Shown piece after piece: positions 17,810 through 26,029 of a DNA stretch of 64,000 bases. The stretch is from JAQBQB01 sp963757185. Its GTDB lineage: Bacteria > Gemmatimonadota > Gemmatimonadetes > Gemmatimonadales > Gemmatimonadaceae. A program made the position numbers and the translations under genes. Below the pieces are notes generated by a model. The model saw nothing but the letters and a program-made list of their open reading frames with translations. It had not been told where the DNA came from and ran no database searches. Within the stretch, counting starts at the first letter, position 1; each line of letters starts with the position of its first letter. The DNA lies in assembly GCA_963757185.1 (NCBI GenBank), contig CAVWQI010000005.1:248001-312000 (forward strand), given 5' to 3'.

Positions 17810-18558
17810 TGAGCCCCCGGGTGTGACCGCGCCAATATCTGCATTTCCGACAAGAGATGCCCCAGATGTTCGGTGTGGCGCCCTTCTCGGCCGCCTCTCT
17901 GCATGTACCCCGCGGCGGGCGTCTCGAGCCCCGCGACGCGCAGGATCTCCGCGATTTGCGCGTGCCACGCCGGTGAGAGCGATTCCGGATTCACGCCCGC
18001 GCCGGCCTGCTCGGCCACCAGATCGGCGGGCGTCGCGATGAACAACTCGCCTGTGTATCGCCACAGATCATCGAGCGCCGCCTGCGCGCGCCTGTGGCTC
18101 TCGCCGGTGCCGTCGCCGAGCGTGACCACCCACTGCGTCGCGTGACGCACGTGGTAGCGCGTCTCCTTGGCCGCTTTGGCGGCGACGCCGGCGATGTCGG
18201 CGTCTCCCACGGCCGACAGCGCTTCCATCTGCAATAGCGAATAGACGCTGAACAAGAGCTGGCGAACGACAGTGACCGCGAAGTCGCCGCGCGGAAGTTC
18301 GACGAGAAGTGCGTTCCGGAAATCGACCGCGTCTCGCAGGAACGCGAGGTCGTCCTCGGCGCGTCCTTTTCCTTCCGCCGCGCCCGCGAGCTTGAGGAAG
18401 AGCGTCGCCTGACCGATCAGGTCGAGCGCGATGTTCGTGAGCGCGATGTCCTCCTCGAGGATCGGACCGTGGCCGCACCACTCGGACAGACGGTGGCCCA
18501 GGATCAGCCGATCGTCTCCGAGAGTGACGAGGTAGGGGGAGATCGCGGGAACGCTCAT
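17803..18558 (-). CDS. paaC: Phenylacetyl-CoA epoxidase structural subunit
   Basis: This 251-residue subunit pairs with PaaA to form the core of the ring 1,2-epoxidase (phenylacetyl-CoA mono-oxygenase). PaaC has a ferritin-like helical fold but does not hold the catalytic iron. Recognisable are LGHRLSEWCGHGPILEEDIALTNIALDLIGQA near the N-terminus, FLRDAVDFRNALLVELPRGDFA, KETRYHVRHATQWVVTLGDGTGESH and HTEHLGHLLSEMQ at the end. It lies 21 bases after paaB and overlaps paaD. Confidence 0.94.
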   Translation of the reverse strand: MSVPAISPYLVTLGDDRLILGHRLSEWCGHGPILEEDIALTNIALDLIGQATLFLKLAGAAEGKGRAEDDLAFLRDAVDFRNALLVELPRGDFAVTVVRQLLFSVYSLLQMEALSAVGDADIAGVAAKAAKETRYHVRHATQWVVTLGDGTGESHRRAQAALDDLWRYTGELFIATPADLVAEQAGAGVNPESLSPAWHAQIAEILRVAGLETPAAGYMQRGGREGRHTEHLGHLLSEMQILARSHPGAQW

Positions 18559-18579
18559 GAGGATGTTAGAGCCTGCTGA

Positions 18580-18876
18580 CTAGACTCCTCGAACGCCACG
18601 CGGGACCTTGTAGAACTGCGGGTGCCGGTAGGGCTTGTCGTTCCCGGGGTCGAAGAACGGACCAGCGTCCTCCGGCGACGACGCCGTGATCGCGGCGCTC
18701 GGCACGACCCAGATGCTCACCGCCTCTCCGCGCCGTGCGTAGACGTCGCGAGCGTTCTCGAGCGCGTGTTCGGCGGTGGCGGCGTGCACGCTCCCCGCGT
18801 GCTCGTGCGGCGCCCCCTTTGGCGGCTGCACGAACACCTCCCAGAGCGGCCACTGCGAATCGTCGGTCGGGCTCAC
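18580..18876 (-). CDS. paaB: Phenylacetyl-CoA epoxidase small subunit
   Basis: This 98-residue subunit of the phenylacetyl-CoA epoxidase bridges the PaaAC dimers. WPLWEVFVQPPKGAPHEHAGSVHA, DVYARRGEAVSIWVVPS and DPGNDKPYRHPQFYKVP are characteristic of PaaB. The start is a GTG at 18876 that overlaps the paaA stop by four bases (GTGA), consistent with translational coupling in the paaABCD operon. Confidence 0.94.
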   Translation of the reverse strand: MSPTDDSQWPLWEVFVQPPKGAPHEHAGSVHAATAEHALENARDVYARRGEAVSIWVVPSAAITASSPEDAGPFFDPGNDKPYRHPQFYKVPRGVRGV

Positions 18877-19847
18877 GCGGCTTCGCCGGTCTCGGCGCGC
18901 TTGGCCGCGTACGCGGTGGCCGCGTCACGGACCCACGCGCCTTCGTCGTGCGCGGCGCGCCTCGCGGCCAACCGCTCGCGATTGCACGGGCCGTCGCCCT
19001 TCACCACGCGCCAGAACTCATCCCAATCGATGGGACCGAAGTTCCAGTTCTCCGTCTCGGCCTCGTAGCGCAGGTCGGGATCGGGGAGCGTGACGTCGAT
19101 CGCTTTCGCCTGCGCCACGGTCAGGTTCACGAACCGCTGGCGCAGCTCGTCGTTCGTCTTGTGCTTCACGCCCCACCGCAGGAGCTCTTCGGAGTTCGGC
19201 GAATTCTTGTCGGATGGGCCGAACATCATGAGCGACGGCCACCACCAACGGTTCACCGCGTCCTGCGCCATCGCGCGCTGCGCCGGCGTTCCGGCGGCGA
19301 GCGTCGCCATGATCTCGTAGCCCTGGCGCTTGTGGAAGTTTTCTTCCTTGCAGATGCGCACCATCGCGCGGGCGTACGGTCCGTACGATGCGCGGGCCAG
19401 CATCGTCTGGTTCACGATGGCCGCCCCGTCGACGAACCAGCCGATGCAGCCGATGTCCGCCCACGAGAGCGTCGGGTAGTTGAAGATGCTCGAGTATTTC
19501 GCCGAGCCGTCCAGCAGCTGGTTGATCAGCGTTCCGCGGTCGACGCCGAGGGTCTCCGTGCCGCAGTAGATGTACAGCCCGTGGCCGGCCTCGTCCTGAA
19601 CCTTGGCGAGCAGAGCCATTTTCCGGCGGAGATTCGGCGCGCGCGTGATCCAGTTCCCCTCGGGCAGCATCCCGACCACCTCGGAGTGCGCGTGCTGAGA
19701 CATCATGCGCACTAGCTGGCGGCGATAGCGCTCCGGCATCCAGTCCTTCGGCTCGATCGACTCGCCTCGGGCGATTCGGGCCTCGAACTCGCGGATTTTT
19801 GCCGGATCTTCGGCCGGCGCGGCAGAAGGGGGGTTCGTGGATGGCAT
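18873..19847 (-). CDS. paaA: Phenylacetyl-CoA epoxidase catalytic subunit
   Basis: This 324-residue di-iron oxygenase subunit inserts one oxygen atom into the ring of phenylacetyl-CoA. Ferritin-like helices carry the iron-ligand motifs KVQDEAGHGLYIYCGTETLG and CKEENFHKRQGYEIMATLA. Also typical are RMMSQHAHSEVVGMLPEGNW and WWWPSLMMFGPSDKNSPNSE. The start at the ATG at 19847 fits the usual length. It is the first gene of paaABCD, divergent from a secreted protein gene at 19975. Electrons would come from PaaE, which is not encoded in this window. Confidence 0.95.
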   Translation of the reverse strand: MPSTNPPSAAPAEDPAKIREFEARIARGESIEPKDWMPERYRRQLVRMMSQHAHSEVVGMLPEGNWITRAPNLRRKMALLAKVQDEAGHGLYIYCGTETLGVDRGTLINQLLDGSAKYSSIFNYPTLSWADIGCIGWFVDGAAIVNQTMLARASYGPYARAMVRICKEENFHKRQGYEIMATLAAGTPAQRAMAQDAVNRWWWPSLMMFGPSDKNSPNSEELLRWGVKHKTNDELRQRFVNLTVAQAKAIDVTLPDPDLRYEAETENWNFGPIDWDEFWRVVKGDGPCNRERLAARRAAHDEGAWVRDAATAYAAKRAETGEAA

Positions 19848-19974
19848 CGGTGTCTACTGGAGTAAGCGTGCGCCGCCGTTGACCTTGCGCCCGCAATCCC
19901 GATGAGAAATCTAGTGCCCGGCCGATACCGCCGGATAGATTTCGACTCGCCCTCTCCCTTCGTCCCCAGCCAGC

Positions 19975-20733
19975 ATGCGCCGTCTACATCTGCTTGCCGT
20001 CACCGCTCTGATGACCCTGCTCGCACCACGTTCGATGTTGGCGCAGGGAGGTGGGGGAGGACAGGACGAAACGCCGAGCAACCCGTGGAATGACGGGCTG
20101 GTGCCTGGGAACTACGTGCGCATGAGCTCAGGCTCGACCACTCCGGTTAGCCCACACGCCGCCCTGCGTTTTTGGGATCGCGGCACGACCTACTACGCCG
20201 GATGGGAGAACTGGGACACGGGAGCGAGCGGTGTCAGCCGTGTCGGATTCAGCCTCAACGCGGCGTACAGCACGCTCCCGCTGAAGACACCGCTCTTCAT
20301 GGCGAGCTTCGCGCCGCTCAACGGCGGAACCGTGACGTCGGTAAGTGCGGCGCGCGCCGGTATCCTGGAGGTCACCTCGGGCCTTCGTCTGCGGATGCCG
20401 CTCCCGTACCTCATGCCGAACTTGAGCCTCGGACTCGGATTGATCGACTGGCAACCCGGAGCGATCCAGTACGAGTCGACGACGGGATCCGGCAGAGCCC
20501 AACAGCAGCACCGCCTGAGCGCCGAAGTCACCGTCGGCGCCGGCATCGAAAAGAATCTCTTCGATCGTTACGGAGTGTTCGGGGAAGCGCTGTACGTCTA
20601 CGGCTACACGAGCTACGGCAGCGGCTTCGCGCCGGGCGGCGTTTGCAACTCGCCGGGGTGCGACACGTTCCGCAACGGCAACACGACGATCGGGACGATT
20701 CGAGGCGGTCTGCGCGTTCGCGTCGGTCAGTGA
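19975..20733 (+). CDS. Exported hypothetical protein, possibly an outer-membrane barrel
   Basis: A 252-residue protein of unrecognised family. The N-terminus is a good signal peptide (MRRLHLLAVTALMTLLAP, cleavage after SMLAQ), followed by GGGGGQDE. The body has alternating polar/hydrophobic beta-strand-like stretches, for example VGFSLNAAYS, SLGLGLIDW and LSAEVTVGAGIEK. It ends with IGTIRGGLRVRVGQ, suggesting a small beta-barrel or surface protein. Two Cys in FAPGGVCNSPGCDTF could form a disulfide. It is divergent from paaA with a 127-base gap and is followed after 21 bases by a crotonase gene. No function is proposed. Confidence 0.7.
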   Translation: MRRLHLLAVTALMTLLAPRSMLAQGGGGGQDETPSNPWNDGLVPGNYVRMSSGSTTPVSPHAALRFWDRGTTYYAGWENWDTGASGVSRVGFSLNAAYSTLPLKTPLFMASFAPLNGGTVTSVSAARAGILEVTSGLRLRMPLPYLMPNLSLGLGLIDWQPGAIQYESTTGSGRAQQQHRLSAEVTVGAGIEKNLFDRYGVFGEALYVYGYTSYGSGFAPGGVCNSPGCDTFRNGNTTIGTIRGGLRVRVGQ

Positions 20734-20754
20734 CACCTGCGCACGGCTCGTGAC

Positions 20755-21537
20755 ATGACGCTCGGCCAGCACGCACCGCTCGGCGCCGGCGGCAACGTGT
20801 CGACGCTGGTGGACGACGGCGTCGCCGACATCTGCTTCGGTCATCCGAAGAGCAACTCCCTTCCGTCGCCGGTGCTGCGCGACCTGGCTATGTCGATCGC
20901 GGACTTGAGCGTCCGCGCCGACGTTCGCGTCATCGTCGTTCGGAGCTACGGCGCGGGCGCGTTCTGCGCCGGCGCGTCGTTCGACGAGTTGTCGTCGATC
21001 CGCGACGCCGTTCAGGGAAAGGCGTTCTTCATGGGCTTCGCCCGCGTCATCGGCGCGATGATCAAATCGGCGAAACCCATCGTGGTGCGCGTACACGGCA
21101 AGGCGGTGGGCGGAGGCGTCGGGATCGTCGCCGCGGCCGATTACGCGATCGCGACATCGAACGCATCGGTGCGGCTGAGCGAACTCGCGGTCGGCATCGG
21201 CCCGTTCGTCGTCGGCCCGGCGATCGAGCGAAAGATCGGCACCGGCGCCTTCGGAGCGATGGCGATCGACGCCGACTGGCGCGACGCCGCCTGGGCCGAG
21301 CGACACGGACTCTACGCACGCGTGACCGAAGACACGGCGACGCTCGACGCGGAAGTGGACCGCCGGGTCGCCGCGCTCGCGGCGGCGAATCCCGAGGCGG
21401 TGATGGGCATCAAGCGTGCGGTGTGGTCCGGCACGGACGACTGGTCCGCCCTCCTCGAGCAGCGGGCCGAGACGAGCGGCACGCTGGTGCTGTCGGAGTT
21501 CACCCGGTCCGCGATCGCGCGATTCGGATCGAAGTAG
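20755..21537 (+). CDS. Enoyl-CoA hydratase/isomerase family protein (paaF-like by context)
   Basis: A crotonase-fold protein of 260 residues. SYGAGAFCAGASFDELSS is the oxyanion-hole and substrate segment, and VHGKAVGGGVGIVAAADYAIA is the second. In RLSELAVGIGPFVV the position of the second catalytic Glu is present. The first Glu of classical hydratases (GGGCE in many enzymes) appears to be replaced by Gly (GGGVG), so hydratase activity is not certain; isomerase or lyase chemistry is possible. Its place next to paaABCD suggests the 2,3-dehydroadipyl-CoA hydratase step (PaaF), which is otherwise missing here. That is inference. Confidence 0.82.
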   Translation: MTLGQHAPLGAGGNVSTLVDDGVADICFGHPKSNSLPSPVLRDLAMSIADLSVRADVRVIVVRSYGAGAFCAGASFDELSSIRDAVQGKAFFMGFARVIGAMIKSAKPIVVRVHGKAVGGGVGIVAAADYAIATSNASVRLSELAVGIGPFVVGPAIERKIGTGAFGAMAIDADWRDAAWAERHGLYARVTEDTATLDAEVDRRVAALAAANPEAVMGIKRAVWSGTDDWSALLEQRAETSGTLVLSEFTRSAIARFGSK

Positions 21538-21645
21538 TCGTCGATGCCGCGCGGGCTATAATCGCGAAGGAAGAAAACTCAACGCAGATCAAAATTTGAT
21601 CGCGCCGATTAGTGGTCGGCCGGGCGCGCCGAACATCCGAGCGAT
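21538..21645. other. Convergent gap with an ACGCAGAT-like fragment and a dyad
   Basis: These 108 bases lie between the convergent crotonase and hmgA genes. They hold AACGCAGATCAAAATTTGATC at about 21579. Its second part, GATCAAAATTTGATC, is a dyad with one central base, and its first part shares AACGCAGAT with the 28134-28250 element. It may be a remnant of the same repeat family or a weak terminator. Confidence 0.35.
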
Positions 21646-22845
21646 TCAGCTCGTTGGCGGGTTGAACGCGATGCCGCTGTGCTGCGCCTCGATCCAGCTC
21701 TTGTGGTAGTTGGGGTCCTCGAACTCCATTGCGGCTTTCGCGACATGCAGCGGACGGAAGCTGTCCATCATCACCGCCAGCTCGTTCGTCGACTTTGCGC
21801 CAATCGACGCCTCGGCGCGGCCGGGGTGGGGGCCGTGCGGAATGCCGTCCGGGTGCAGCGTGATGCTTCCGAACTCTATTCCTTTCCGGCTCATGAACTC
21901 GCTCGATGCGTAGTACAACACCTCGTCCGAGTCGACGTTGCTGTGGTTGTACGGCGCCGGCACGGCGTTCGGATCGAAGTCGTACGGACGCGGGCAGAAC
22001 GAGCACACGACGAAACCGTCGCCCTCGAAGGTCTGGTGTACTGGCGGCGGCTGGTGGACGCGTCCGACTATCGGCTCGAAATCGCCGATGTTGAACGCCC
22101 ACGGATAGAAGTATCCGTCCCACCCGACGACGTCGAACGGATGGTGGTCGAGGATCAATTCATTGATGCCGTCGTACTGTTTCACGAGCAGCCGGAAGTC
22201 TCCCATCTCGTCGTGCGTATCGAGCTTCAACGGGATGCGGATGTCGCGCTCCGAGTACGGCGCTCCTTCCTTCAACTGGCCGAACTCGTTGCGGTATCGC
22301 TTGGGCGAACGGACGTGCCCGCGGCTCTCGAAGACGAGCAGTTTGGGCGGTTCGCCCGCCGGGTCGAACACGTAGCGGTGCAGGATACCGCGGTGGACGA
22401 CGAGGTAGTCCCCCTCGCCAAAAGGCAGGTCCCCGAACACCGACTCGATCTTCCCCGCACCCTTAGCGACGTACACTAGCTCGTCCGACTGTGCGTTGCG
22501 ATAGTAGTGCTCGTCCTGCTTGTCCGGCTCGACGTACAGCATCGCGATGTCCTGATTGAACATCAGCGGGACGCGGTCGAGCGTCGGGCTTCCTCCCTTC
22601 TTTGCGCGCGCCGTGAGAAAGTGGCGATGCCGCAACGTCAGATCCGGATCGGCCTCGAACGCCGTCTCCTTTATGCGCCGCACCGACTTCACGGTCGTCG
22701 GTGGATGCACGTGGTAGAGGAGCGACGATGTCCCCGTGAACCCCTCGTGCCCCATCAACTCTTCGGCGTAGATGCCGCCGCCGGGCTTGCGGAAGGCGGT
22801 GTGGCGCTTTCTCGGGATGGAGCCGAGAGTGTGGTAGATCGGCAT
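21646..22845 (-). CDS. hmgA: Homogentisate 1,2-dioxygenase
   Basis: This non-heme iron enzyme opens the homogentisate ring to maleylacetoacetate in tyrosine and phenylalanine breakdown. It is 399 residues, somewhat shorter than the usual 430-440, as in several bacterial homologues. Diagnostic segments are RHRHFLTARAKKGGSPTLDR, VVGWDGYFYPWAFNI, CSFCPRPYDFDP, NHSNVDSDEVLYYAS (iron ligand His and Glu) and DGIPHGPHPG (another His ligand). The upstream hpd gene, same strand and 159 bases away, makes the preceding enzyme of the pathway. Fumarylacetoacetase is not in the window. Confidence 0.93.
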   Translation of the reverse strand: MPIYHTLGSIPRKRHTAFRKPGGGIYAEELMGHEGFTGTSSLLYHVHPPTTVKSVRRIKETAFEADPDLTLRHRHFLTARAKKGGSPTLDRVPLMFNQDIAMLYVEPDKQDEHYYRNAQSDELVYVAKGAGKIESVFGDLPFGEGDYLVVHRGILHRYVFDPAGEPPKLLVFESRGHVRSPKRYRNEFGQLKEGAPYSERDIRIPLKLDTHDEMGDFRLLVKQYDGINELILDHHPFDVVGWDGYFYPWAFNIGDFEPIVGRVHQPPPVHQTFEGDGFVVCSFCPRPYDFDPNAVPAPYNHSNVDSDEVLYYASSEFMSRKGIEFGSITLHPDGIPHGPHPGRAEASIGAKSTNELAVMMDSFRPLHVAKAAMEFEDPNYHKSWIEAQHSGIAFNPPTS

Positions 22846-22926
22846 TTGGTTTTGTGAAAATGCGCGCGTGGACTAAACGGGATCTCTGTCGGGCAACCAC
22901 TCTAGTGTCAGGCGTCGGCGCCAGGC

Positions 22927-22954
22927 GGCAGGTCGCAGTCGACTGACGCCTGCC
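22927..22954. promoter_or_regulatory. 28-base imperfect palindrome upstream of hmgA
   Basis: The outer arms GGCAGG and CCTGCC surround a perfect 10-base palindrome CAGTCGACTG, with three-base mismatched spacers between. It lies in the 159-base gap between the hpd stop and the hmgA start. It could be an operator for hmgA or a weak intra-operon terminator; there is no T run. Confidence 0.35.
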
Positions 22955-23004
22955 GACTAGACTGCTTGCATATCAGTGATCGCGTCTAATGCGATGGCCC
23001 GGCC

Positions 23005-24129
23005 CTACAAATTGCCTCTGAGCCCCTGCTCCCTCTCAATCGCCTCGAACAGCGCCCTGAAGTTTCCCTTCCCGAAGCTCCGCGCTCCCTTTCGCTCGAT
23101 GATCTCGTAGAACAGCGTCGGCCGGTCTTCGACGGGCTTCGAGAAAATCTGCAGCAGGTAGCCGTCCGGGTCGCGGTCGACGAGAATGCCGAGCTCCTCG
23201 AGCTTGTCGACCGGCTCGTCGATCTTGCCGACGCGCCCCTGGAGCTCCTCGTAGTACGTCGTCGGCGCATGCAGAAACTCGACGCCGCGGTCGCGAAGCG
23301 CAGTCACGGTGGCGATGATGTCGCTCGTCGCCAGCGCCAGGTGTTGGACGCCGGGCCCGCGATAGAAGTCCAGGTACTCGTCGATCTGCGATTTCTTCTT
23401 TCCCTTGGCCGGCTCGTTGATCGGGAATTTGATCCGCTCGTTCCCGTTGGCCATCACCTTCGACATCAGCGACGAGTATTCCGTGGAGATGTCTTCGTCG
23501 TCGAACGAGATCAGGTTCTTGAAGCCCATCACTTTCTCGTAGAACCCGACCCACGTGTTCATCCGCCCGAGCTCGACGTTGCCGACGCAGTGGTCGACGT
23601 ACTGGAGACCGGTCGGCGCCGCCTGGTAGTGCGGGTCGCGACGCTGGAAGCCGGGAAGAAACACGCCGCGATAGTTCTTCCGCTCGATCAACGAGTGGAT
23701 GGTGTCGCCGTAGATCTTGATCGCCGCCACGACGACCTCGCCGTCGTCGTCGCGCAACGTGCGCGGGTCGCCCGCTGACTCGGCGCCTCGCTCGAGGGCC
23801 TTCGCGTGGGCGTCCCGCGCGTCGTCCACCCAGAGCGCGATGTCGCGCACTCCGTCGCCGTGTCGGCGCACGTGGTCGGCGATCTCGCCGTCGGGGCCGA
23901 GCGGCGTGGTGAGCACGAGGCGGATCTTGTTCTGGACGAGGAGATAGCTCGCGCGGTCGCGCACGCCGGTCTCAGGACCGCGATATCCCGCGAACTGGAA
24001 GCCGAACGCGCTCTGATAGAAGTGCGACGCCTGCTTCCCGTTGCCGACGTAGAACTCGACGTAATCGGTTCCGTTGATCGGAAACGTGTCGTGCGTCGCC
24101 GTCTCGGTGGGCCGGGTCTGCGTGGCCAT
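23005..24129 (-). CDS. hpd: 4-hydroxyphenylpyruvate dioxygenase
   Basis: An iron(II) dioxygenase that turns 4-hydroxyphenylpyruvate into homogentisate with loss of CO2. It is 374 residues and made of two vicinal-oxygen-chelate domains. The N-terminal one starts with YVEFYVGNGKQASHFYQSAFGF. The C-terminal one carries the iron ligands: His in LQYVDHCVGNVE, His in GPGVQHLALATSDI and Glu near the end in RPTLFYEIIERKGA. YLLQIFSKPVEDRPT and SFGKGNFRALFEAIEREQ are strongly conserved family segments. It precedes hmgA on the same strand and is divergent from the kinase gene at 24310. Confidence 0.95.
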   Translation of the reverse strand: MATQTRPTETATHDTFPINGTDYVEFYVGNGKQASHFYQSAFGFQFAGYRGPETGVRDRASYLLVQNKIRLVLTTPLGPDGEIADHVRRHGDGVRDIALWVDDARDAHAKALERGAESAGDPRTLRDDDGEVVVAAIKIYGDTIHSLIERKNYRGVFLPGFQRRDPHYQAAPTGLQYVDHCVGNVELGRMNTWVGFYEKVMGFKNLISFDDEDISTEYSSLMSKVMANGNERIKFPINEPAKGKKKSQIDEYLDFYRGPGVQHLALATSDIIATVTALRDRGVEFLHAPTTYYEELQGRVGKIDEPVDKLEELGILVDRDPDGYLLQIFSKPVEDRPTLFYEIIERKGARSFGKGNFRALFEAIEREQGLRGNL

Positions 24130-24210
24130 GCTCGCTCCGTGTCACCCGATGGGGGCCGCCCGCAACCTCGAGGGGTGCGGTGCCGTGCTGCTGTACGAGC
24201 TCTTTGCGGT

Positions 24211-24228
24211 GCGACGACTGGTCGTCGC
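24211..24228. promoter_or_regulatory. Inverted repeat in the hpd/kinase divergent promoter region
   Basis: GCGACGAC and GTCGTCGC are perfect 8-base arms around TG. The site lies 82 bases upstream of the hpd ATG and about 80 bases upstream of the kinase start, a suitable place for a dimeric regulator acting on hpd, the kinase gene, or both. No regulator gene for aromatic catabolism was recognised in the window, so the binder is unknown. Confidence 0.4.
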
Positions 24229-24309
24229 TCGCTGTCCGAAATCCTAGGCAGGCAGCGTGAACAGGTGAAGACCTGCGCGACGCCCCCCTCCGTGGATAAT
24301 GTATAGACG

Positions 24310-25971
24310 GTGACGAGCGCCCTCCCCGCACAATCCGACGACTTCAGCCGTCTCGCCGAAGCCCTGGCCGGCCAATACGAGCTGCTCCGCGAAATCGGCC
24401 GTGGTGGCATGGGCGTCGTCTACCTCGCCCGCGACGTCCGACTCGACCGGCCCGTCGCCATCAAGACGCTCCCGCCGCACCTCGCCAACGATCCGATCGT
24501 ACGCGAGCGCTTTCTGCGCGAGGCGCGAACTGCCGGCGGCCTGTCGCACCCGAACATCGTGCCGATCCACCGCGCGGATGAAATCGCCGGCCATGTGTTC
24601 TTCGTCATGGGATACGTCGACGGCGACTCGATGGCGCAGCGAATTCGCGCGCTCGGCCGTCTCGATGAACGAGAGGTCGTTCGCGAGCTGCGCGACGTGG
24701 CGCTGGCGCTCGACTATGCGCACGCGCACGGCGTCATCCACCGCGACGTGAAGGCCGAGAACATCCTCGTCGAGCGGTCGAGCGGCCGCGCGCTCGTCAC
24801 GGACTTCGGCATTGCGCGCCTCGCCGAGGCGGCGCCGCTCACCGCCACCGGGCAGGTGCTCGGCACGGTCTACTACCTCAGCCCAGAACAGGTGGCGGGC
24901 GAGACAGTAGATGCGCGAAGCGACGTCTATTCGCTGGGCGTCGCGGGATTTCTCGCGCTCAGTGGACGCTTTCCGTTCGAGGCGCAGCTGGCATCGGCGG
25001 TTCTGCTCGCGCACGTGACCAAGTCGCCGCCGCCGCTGCGCTCGCTCGCGCCTGCGGTCCGTACGCGGCTCGCCGCGGCGGTCGATCGCTGTCTCGCCAA
25101 GGACCCGGCCGCACGATTCCAGAGCGGCGCGCAGTTCGCCCGCGAGCTCGCCGAGATCGAGGCCGAGATGCCCGGCGTCGCGTTCGAGCCGCGGCGCGTT
25201 GTCGTGTCGGACAGCGAGGCGCAAGAGATCTGGGGACGCGCCGCCGAATTGCAGGAGGCGACGAGCTCCCAACCGATGCCCGCGCTTCCGCCCGCGACGG
25301 CACGGCCGCATGAAGCTCCCACATCGGGCTATTCGCTCACCGACGTTCGCGGATCGGCGCGGGAGGCCGGCATCGCGACGAAAGCGATCGACCGCGCGCT
25401 GGCCGAGTACGGGCTGGCCCGCTCCGACGCGCCGACGCTCGCGCCCGCGACGGTCACCGACCTCACGGGCGAGAAGAACCGCCTCGCCGGCGAAGCGATC
25501 GTCATCGAATACGAGGCGATCGTCGACGGAGAGGTGTCGGAGCGCGACTTCGACGTGCTCGGCAACGTGATCCGCCAAGGCATGCAGGGAGATGCCGGGA
25601 CTCTGACCGCCGTCGGCCGGTCGCTCAACTGGAGCTCGACGAGCGGGGCGCGTCGATTGAGCGTCACGATCGTCGCGCGGCGCGGAAAAACGACGATTCG
25701 CTGCACCGAGAACCTGAGGGGTCTCACCGGCGCGATCTTTGGTCCGAGCATGGGCGCCGGAGGCTTCGGCTTCGGCGGAATGGTGTTCGGCGTTGTGATG
25801 TCGACGCACCACCCGCTGATCGCGCTCGCGACGTGGGTCGGCACGGTCGCCGGGGGCTACGGGCTCGCGCGGACGATCTTCGCCGGCCGCGCGCGCGACC
25901 GCCGCGTGAAGCTGCGGTCGCTGGTGGACGAGCTCGCGCGAGAAGTGAGCGAGTCGATCGCGGGGCGGTAG
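24310..25971 (+). CDS. Ser/Thr protein kinase with C-terminal membrane segments
   Basis: This 553-residue Hanks-type (Pkn) kinase starts at a GTG at 24310. The kinase domain (about 21-280) has the glycine loop GRGGMGVVYLARD, catalytic Lys in VAIKTL, HRDVKAENIL (catalytic loop), DFGIARLAE (Mg2+ site), and LGTVYYLSPEQVAG with SDVYSLGVAGFLALSGRFPF. All key residues are present, so it should be active. The part after 300 is unusual: an Ala/Pro linker, a soluble segment of about 350-480 with no recognised sensor domain (no PASTA or TPR), then two probable membrane helices near 480-525. The kinase is thus expected on the cytosolic side of the membrane. Confidence 0.9.
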   Translation: MTSALPAQSDDFSRLAEALAGQYELLREIGRGGMGVVYLARDVRLDRPVAIKTLPPHLANDPIVRERFLREARTAGGLSHPNIVPIHRADEIAGHVFFVMGYVDGDSMAQRIRALGRLDEREVVRELRDVALALDYAHAHGVIHRDVKAENILVERSSGRALVTDFGIARLAEAAPLTATGQVLGTVYYLSPEQVAGETVDARSDVYSLGVAGFLALSGRFPFEAQLASAVLLAHVTKSPPPLRSLAPAVRTRLAAAVDRCLAKDPAARFQSGAQFARELAEIEAEMPGVAFEPRRVVVSDSEAQEIWGRAAELQEATSSQPMPALPPATARPHEAPTSGYSLTDVRGSAREAGIATKAIDRALAEYGLARSDAPTLAPATVTDLTGEKNRLAGEAIVIEYEAIVDGEVSERDFDVLGNVIRQGMQGDAGTLTAVGRSLNWSSTSGARRLSVTIVARRGKTTIRCTENLRGLTGAIFGPSMGAGGFGFGGMVFGVVMSTHHPLIALATWVGTVAGGYGLARTIFAGRARDRRVKLRSLVDELAREVSESIAGR

Positions 25972-26029
25972 CGCGCCGGCTGAAGCCACAGGTTGACGCC
26001 GCCGACCCCTTGTGATAAAATTTTGTCTC

